NCBI GenBank assembly: GCA_002751075.1
Contig: NAOQ01000235.1
Location: forward strand, 64,475 to 76,101
DNA: 11,627 nucleotides
Source: Ichthyophonus hoferi
Lineage: Eukaryota; Opisthokonta; Ichthyosporea; Ichthyophonida; Ichthyophonidae
Direction of reading: 5' to 3'
The position numbers were made by a program, and so were the translations under genes. Of this stretch, positions 7,849 through 11,627 are shown in pieces. The stretch's first letter is position 1. Every line of letters starts with the position of its first letter. Under the pieces are notes generated by a model that saw only the letters and a list, made by a program, of their open reading frames with translations, was not told the origin of the DNA and made no database searches.

Positions 7849-7854
7849 CTAAGG

Positions 7855-8237
7855 CTGGGTGTATGTAGTAACTGTTATCAATATTGAAAGTATCTAAACA
7901 GTTCTCTGTATTCAAGATAGGAGAAATGTCTAAACACTAATGAATATGTTCATCTGATTAAGAACGTCATTTAAACAACCAATATTGGACCAATCATTTC
8001 GTAATCCACTTGTTACCAGCTCGTTGGCTGTACTGTTAAGACAAGAGTATTTAATTAATTTAGATCTAACTCTTAATTACCAATTGAAACCTCATTGTAA
8101 ACGCTACTGAGTATTTAGAGGTACAATGCTACAAGAACATCAAGTATTTGCTTACAAGACATCATGAAGTATATAGCCTAACACTTGTAGGAGCAGAAAT
8201 ACTTAAACAATAGGTTCTTAACACAATAATAGAGTTA
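7855..8237. other. no supported gene; probable intron of the minus-strand gene
   Basis: Immediately upstream (minus strand) of the acceptor of the convergent exon. No frame of note, no repeat and no RNA gene seen. An intronic nature is inferred only from the acceptor at 7849..7854. Confidence 0.4.
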
Positions 8238-8576
8238 TTGTTTGCCATTACAGTTTTCAGTCATCAATACATGTTTAAGGCCTTTCCAGAAATTTATTTT
8301 ATGCGTTTTAATATTCATTTATATTGTCTTTTAATTCTCAAGTGGTTGAAATTGTCATCCAGATTCTTGATTAGAAGGTCGACTAGTCAAATCTTATACA
8401 GTAAAACCATTAGAGAATACTTTTATAGTACCATCTATGATCACAGAGGTTCAGAACATAATTATTACGCATATTTCAAATTACAAGCTAATAAACATAG
8501 AGAGTATCTGAGTTCAGAACCGTTGTTTGTTTTACAAGCACAACTCAAGGGCTTTAGCTTGTCTCTTACCTACTAG
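8238..8576 (+). other. 112-codon open frame, possible coding relic
   Basis: A frame opening with TTG at 8238 runs 112 codons to TAG at 8574..8576. It has no recognised domain. The second half (residues 45..112, including TIREYFYSTIYDHRGSEHNY) looks more protein-like than the first. The bases after the stop stay partly protein-like in more than one frame to about 8720, which suggests a decayed element and not a working gene. No promoter, splice sites or homologous domain support expression. Confidence 0.25.
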
Positions 8577-8654
8577 TATTTCTCTAGACTAACTAGAAAA
8601 AGACAGGCAAACTTTACATCATAGAACTCAATACTAGTTTTCTTTTCAAAAGTC

Positions 8655-8691
8655 AAATAGAATTCAGTATAACAGGCACTACTTTTATGTC
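8655..8691 (+). repeat. dispersed repeat fragment, copy 1
   Basis: About 28 of 37 bases match 10159..10195 in the same orientation. The shared core is ATAGAA(T/C)TCAGTA(T/C)AACAG. It is probably a trace of an old dispersed element. Confidence 0.4.
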
Positions 8692-8799
8692 TAGTGTTAA
8701 GTTTATATGCAAGCACACTAGATAACTAGCTGTACAGACTTATGTAAGGTATGACAATAACCTTGTTATAGTGGATATATCCTAGATTAAGACCCCCAT

Positions 8800-9321
8800 G
8801 ACTGGAAATAAAGATAACATACCAGTTGACCATCCATATGATGCATGCCTAGAGGCACTGTTAAATTTTACTACATTATAGTTGTGTAGCTTTTTAAAAA
8901 TATATGTAATTCTCTTAATATATATACACGTATAACTTGCTTATTGCAGTACTTTAACACTGGATTACCATACATAATACCAAAAATTGGAATTATAGTG
9001 GTTTTAGAATATTTATTTAGTTTGCACAATAGTAGTTTTTCTCCTTAGACAAAAATGTAACTACAAATCTAAATGCACTGAACAGCAATCTCACCACATT
9101 AGAAAATATTTTTTGATGAGCTCAAGACTATGCCTTGAGGGACAAACCAGTATGATAGAAGGTTTTTGCTTATAATACACACTTTAATCTGTAAAGCATT
9201 GGTATAACAGAAATTATGTTAATGCACATATGAACTTACATTTTATTTGTTCTCAATTTTGTTATTAAATGACTTACAAGTCACACTTTTTTAATAAAAA
9301 ATATTTTTGCAACATAAATGT
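8800..9321. other. no supported gene
   Basis: AT-rich with short open pieces only. A TTATTGCAG at about 8949 followed by about 30 open codons (YFNTGLPYIIPKIGI...) resembles an exon edge, but nothing links it to other exons. Confidence 0.4.
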
Positions 9322-10008
9322 TTACGTTACTTGAGATTTTTCAACAGGAACAACAATAGTCAGTACCTCCATAAATTCATCTTTAATTATAGGTAGTGGC
9401 AAATCACTATCAGCAGAGATGAATCCAGAAAAAGGTATTTTTTACATTGAGTTATCAAAGGATACAACATGACCAGATACTAATCCTCAACAAGAATAGT
9501 CTGAACTTTCAAAAGACATATTGAAACTTCATAATGAAGCAGCTACACATAGCAACCAGATTATTATCATTTGCATTGCCTCTCAAGCCACCACAACTAT
9601 CAATAGAAGGCATAGTAACCTCTGTAATTAAAGCTTCTTTACCAAAAGGAAGGTAAGCGTCAAAATTACCCTGAGCTGTTCTATTAACTTGTGAAATAGT
9701 GCTTCTGAAGACCCTCCAATTGTTCATGAAAATTTCTATACCTGGACTTTAAATTTATCTAATTGGCACAAGGCATTTAGACATTCACTTTTGATCTTTT
9801 CTAGTTAATAGCAATTATAATAGATATATCTTGCCTTATAAAATTAACTTGTTGGAACCAAAACTTTCATTGCAGTTTTGTTGTTTTTAGATTCACTTAT
9901 TACTAGAAAAAGAAGATGTTCCTTCCTCAATAATCCAGATACTTTACTAGAGGGTCAACTTGTTGAGTCTGGTGTTGCTTCTTCTGAAAGTGACAATAAC
10001 TTAGCCAT
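9322..10008 (-). pseudogene. decayed minus-strand coding fossil, family unknown
   Basis: Minus-strand reading gives a chain of protein-like pieces in a consistent direction. It opens with an ATG region near 10008 (MAKLLSLSEEATPDSTS). In the middle is an open frame of 72 codons at 9509..9727 (with AQGNFDAYLPFGKEALITEV). It closes with a piece near 9322..9440 containing SADSDLPLPIIKDEFMEVL and a final stop. The pieces are interrupted by several breaks, so I treat the whole as a fossil and do not assemble it. Total span is about 690 bp. The family is not recognised; an old mobile or virus-like element or a host pseudogene are both possible. The decay implies considerable age. Confidence 0.5.
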
Positions 10009-10103
10009 ATACACACACAACCACAATTAGATTATAGTTACTATATATAAAACACATTGCCAGGTAGGAAGCTAAAAGCTTTTATATCCATCAATTAACA
10101 TAG

Positions 10104-10418
10104 ATTCAGGAGCAGCTAGCTAGAGGTTTAGCCTACCATTTACCTAAGAACAACAGCCAGATAGAACTCAGTACAACAGATAATAGCTTTATTTCCAGGT
10201 TAATCCTTAACTTCCTAACAATCCTAGCAATACATACCAAAATAACCAATGGTCAATGTATCACAGCCACACATTATGGTAGTATTTTTCTTCACTCTCT
10301 TCTTAGAAAGGTTACCAAGGAAATCAGTTTTCATGATGTTATCTATGTTCAAAGACCTAACTGGCTCTCAAATACTAAATTCATCTGCTCTATTAAATCA
10401 CAACAGATGAAGTACTAA
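10104..10418 (+). other. 104-codon open frame without an early start codon
   Basis: Between a TAG at 10101..10103 and a TAA at 10416..10418 the plus strand is open for 104 codons. There is no ATG, GTG or TTG until the final three codons, so it can be protein only as an internal or terminal exon or as an element fragment. The peptide contains a hydrophobic run (SRLILNFLTILAIHT) followed by TNGQCITATHYGS and later FHDVIYVQRPNWLSN, with balanced composition. The upstream edge ATAG could act as a weak acceptor. The stretch also contains dispersed repeat copy 2. No domain is recognised. Confidence 0.35.
10159..10195 (+). repeat. dispersed repeat fragment, copy 2
   Basis: Matches 8655..8691 at about 28 of 37 positions in direct orientation. 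It lies inside the start-less open frame. The two copies lie 1.5 kb apart. Confidence 0.4.
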
Positions 10419-11112
10419 CTGGTGCACAGCTATACAGTATTTAATTTGCCATAGGCTATTGGCAAAAGTAATTTTATGGATTAATTGAATTATTGATCTT
10501 GTAGTACCAAGCTCCGAAGCAATAATGAACATAGATTATTCACAAAGGATCCTTATTAAAGTTAACTGGAAAAAAACGCCTTTTATTTTTTTAGTAATAA
10601 GCAGAGATAATAATAATAATAATAAAAAGGAGAAAAGAACTATAAGAGTGTAGGGAATGTATTGGTTCCAAAATTCTCATAAAGTACAATTTATTTTCAG
10701 TCATTGCATTATGAGGTCAGAAATACACAAGTCCGTTTATTGATTTCCTTGTCGCTATCCTTGTAGCCAATAGCAGCCTTTTCTTCATTGTGTATTATTG
10801 TAGCTAATAATTAATATAGCCTGCTACTAGTCTTTCATAACTAAGGTCGATTTGTAGAAGTGTATTATTGTTCTTAAACATGGCAGTAGACATGCTATTT
10901 ATAAGTCTAAGATCTATTAGATAAAATGCAAAACACTACTAAAGGTAATGTTCTTGTCCTTAGTGATTCACAATACCCAACATTCACTGTTTGTCTACAC
11001 TAGAGCAATGAAATTCAGAAGTATGTTACATTTACCAGGCTTTAATAACTAGCAATTAGTGTAATAATCATCAGGAAGTGTTATCATTTATAGAATAATC
11101 TTTTGGCACTAG
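10419..11112. other. no supported gene
   Basis: AT-rich sequence with short open pieces in several frames near 10700..10810 and no intact or recognisable product. It contains the ATA microsatellite listed separately. Confidence 0.45.
10607..10624. repeat. (ATA)6 microsatellite
   Basis: Six exact tandem copies of ATA followed by an A run. Confidence 0.9.
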
Positions 11113-11220
11113 ATTTTCAGCACTCTGGCTATAGGTTTGTCCAGTGTTTCTGATTCTGATGCATTTTCCGATATGGTTCAGAAGAGTCTTATTGAATATG
11201 CTCACAGATATCTTAGATAA
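11113..11220 (+). other. 35-codon protein-like fragment, possible transposase relic
   Basis: A short open frame bounded by TAG (11110) and TAA (11218..11220) encodes a fragment containing LSSVSDSDAFSDMVQKSLIE followed by YAHRYLR. The spacing of Ser-Val, Asp-Ala-Phe and a later Tyr loosely recalls the region after the BED finger in hAT-type transposases, where a similar Val-x-x-x-x-Phe pattern occurs. That resemblance is weak and rests on pattern memory only. Confidence 0.15.
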
Positions 11221-11627
11221 TCTACAAGGGTAGATTATTAATAACAATTACTTGTTATAATGTTATGTTTTTTGCAAACTAAAACTTATATTTAAGATTA
11301 TTCCTAAATGCTAAATTCTCCTTACAGAATATAATTCTAGCAATATAAATAATAATTATATTTGTAAAAAAAATGGCCCTTTTTGGATTGCAGAAAGATT
11401 TATTAATGCCGTTTTATTTAAACGTGGACCTCTGTATGGTAATTATATGGACACCAACAATCTAAATAAATTATATATTATTACCTTAGCATAAATTGAA
11501 AGCTCTCTTAGTAAGCACTTATGACACTAGTGCCACAAAAGACATAAAGTATATGTGCTATTGGTCAGACTAAATTTACTTGCATGAGGTTGTAACCATG
11601 CCAATTAATTACCAGGATAAAACCTGA
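11221..11627. other. no supported gene
   Basis: AT-rich sequence. A 30-residue micro-frame from an ATG at 11373 (MALFGLQKDLLMPFYLNVDL...) is too short to support without further evidence. Confidence 0.4.

Noticed and set aside
8949-9050. Exon-like frame after TTATTGCAG
   Set aside because: About 30 codons only, with no partner donor or homologous domain recognised.
11373-11465. 30-residue micro-frame with an A-rich start context
   Set aside because: Too short to distinguish from chance and with no recognised motif or splice support.
1-11627. CRISPR arrays, bacterial operons, rRNA genes or phage systems
   Set aside because: Spliceosomal introns and poly(A) signals show eukaryotic nuclear DNA. 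The only regular array (19-bp units) is contiguous and has no spacers.

Overview
The window is AT-rich eukaryotic nuclear DNA holding one clearly recognisable gene. This is a five-exon, plus-strand gene (5026..7479) for a 227-residue mitochondrial GrpE nucleotide-exchange factor of the GRPEL1 type. The spliceosomal introns (about 205 to 771 nt), the AATAAA poly(A) signals, the mitochondrial presequence and the GRPEL1-like C-terminus point to an animal. An early-branching invertebrate with small introns, such as a sponge, is plausible, but the species cannot be fixed from the sequence alone.

Layout. 1..2280 has no intact gene. It carries scattered coding-like debris: a minus-strand decayed stretch at about 220..655, an exon-like plus-strand frame at 1075..1266 and an unexplained 140-codon frame at 1256..1678. 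2281..4570 is very AT-rich non-coding DNA with simple repeats, one perfect hairpin and a diverged direct duplication. 4576..5013, just upstream of the GrpE start codon, is a nested tandem-repeat array (a roughly 100-bp composite unit, five 19-bp units and a CCCTCT tract) occupying the presumed promoter and 5' UTR. 5026..7479 is the GrpE gene, whose introns 2 and 3 carry local duplications of splice-site-proximal sequence.

A second gene lies convergently on the minus strand. Its last coding exon (7558..7848) reads towards GrpE. The two 3' ends share a small palindrome, TTTATT-TGGT-AATAAA (7494..7509), which places a canonical poly(A) signal on each strand, so the two transcripts should overlap tail to tail. 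I do not recognise the product, and further exons were not found in the window.

7854..11627 has no intact gene. It has coding-like relics on both strands (8238..8576 plus; 9322..10008 minus, decayed; 10104..10418 plus, open but lacking an early start; 11113..11220 plus), one faint dispersed repeat and an ATA microsatellite. It may be a large upstream intron of the minus-strand gene or intergenic DNA seeded with old element copies. The function I can state with confidence is mitochondrial protein import and folding: GrpE acts as nucleotide-exchange factor for mitochondrial Hsp70. No undescribed system is demonstrated. The best leads are the shared bidirectional poly(A) palindrome, the duplicated exon-4 acceptor in intron 3, the repeat-built promoter and the unrecognised convergent gene.
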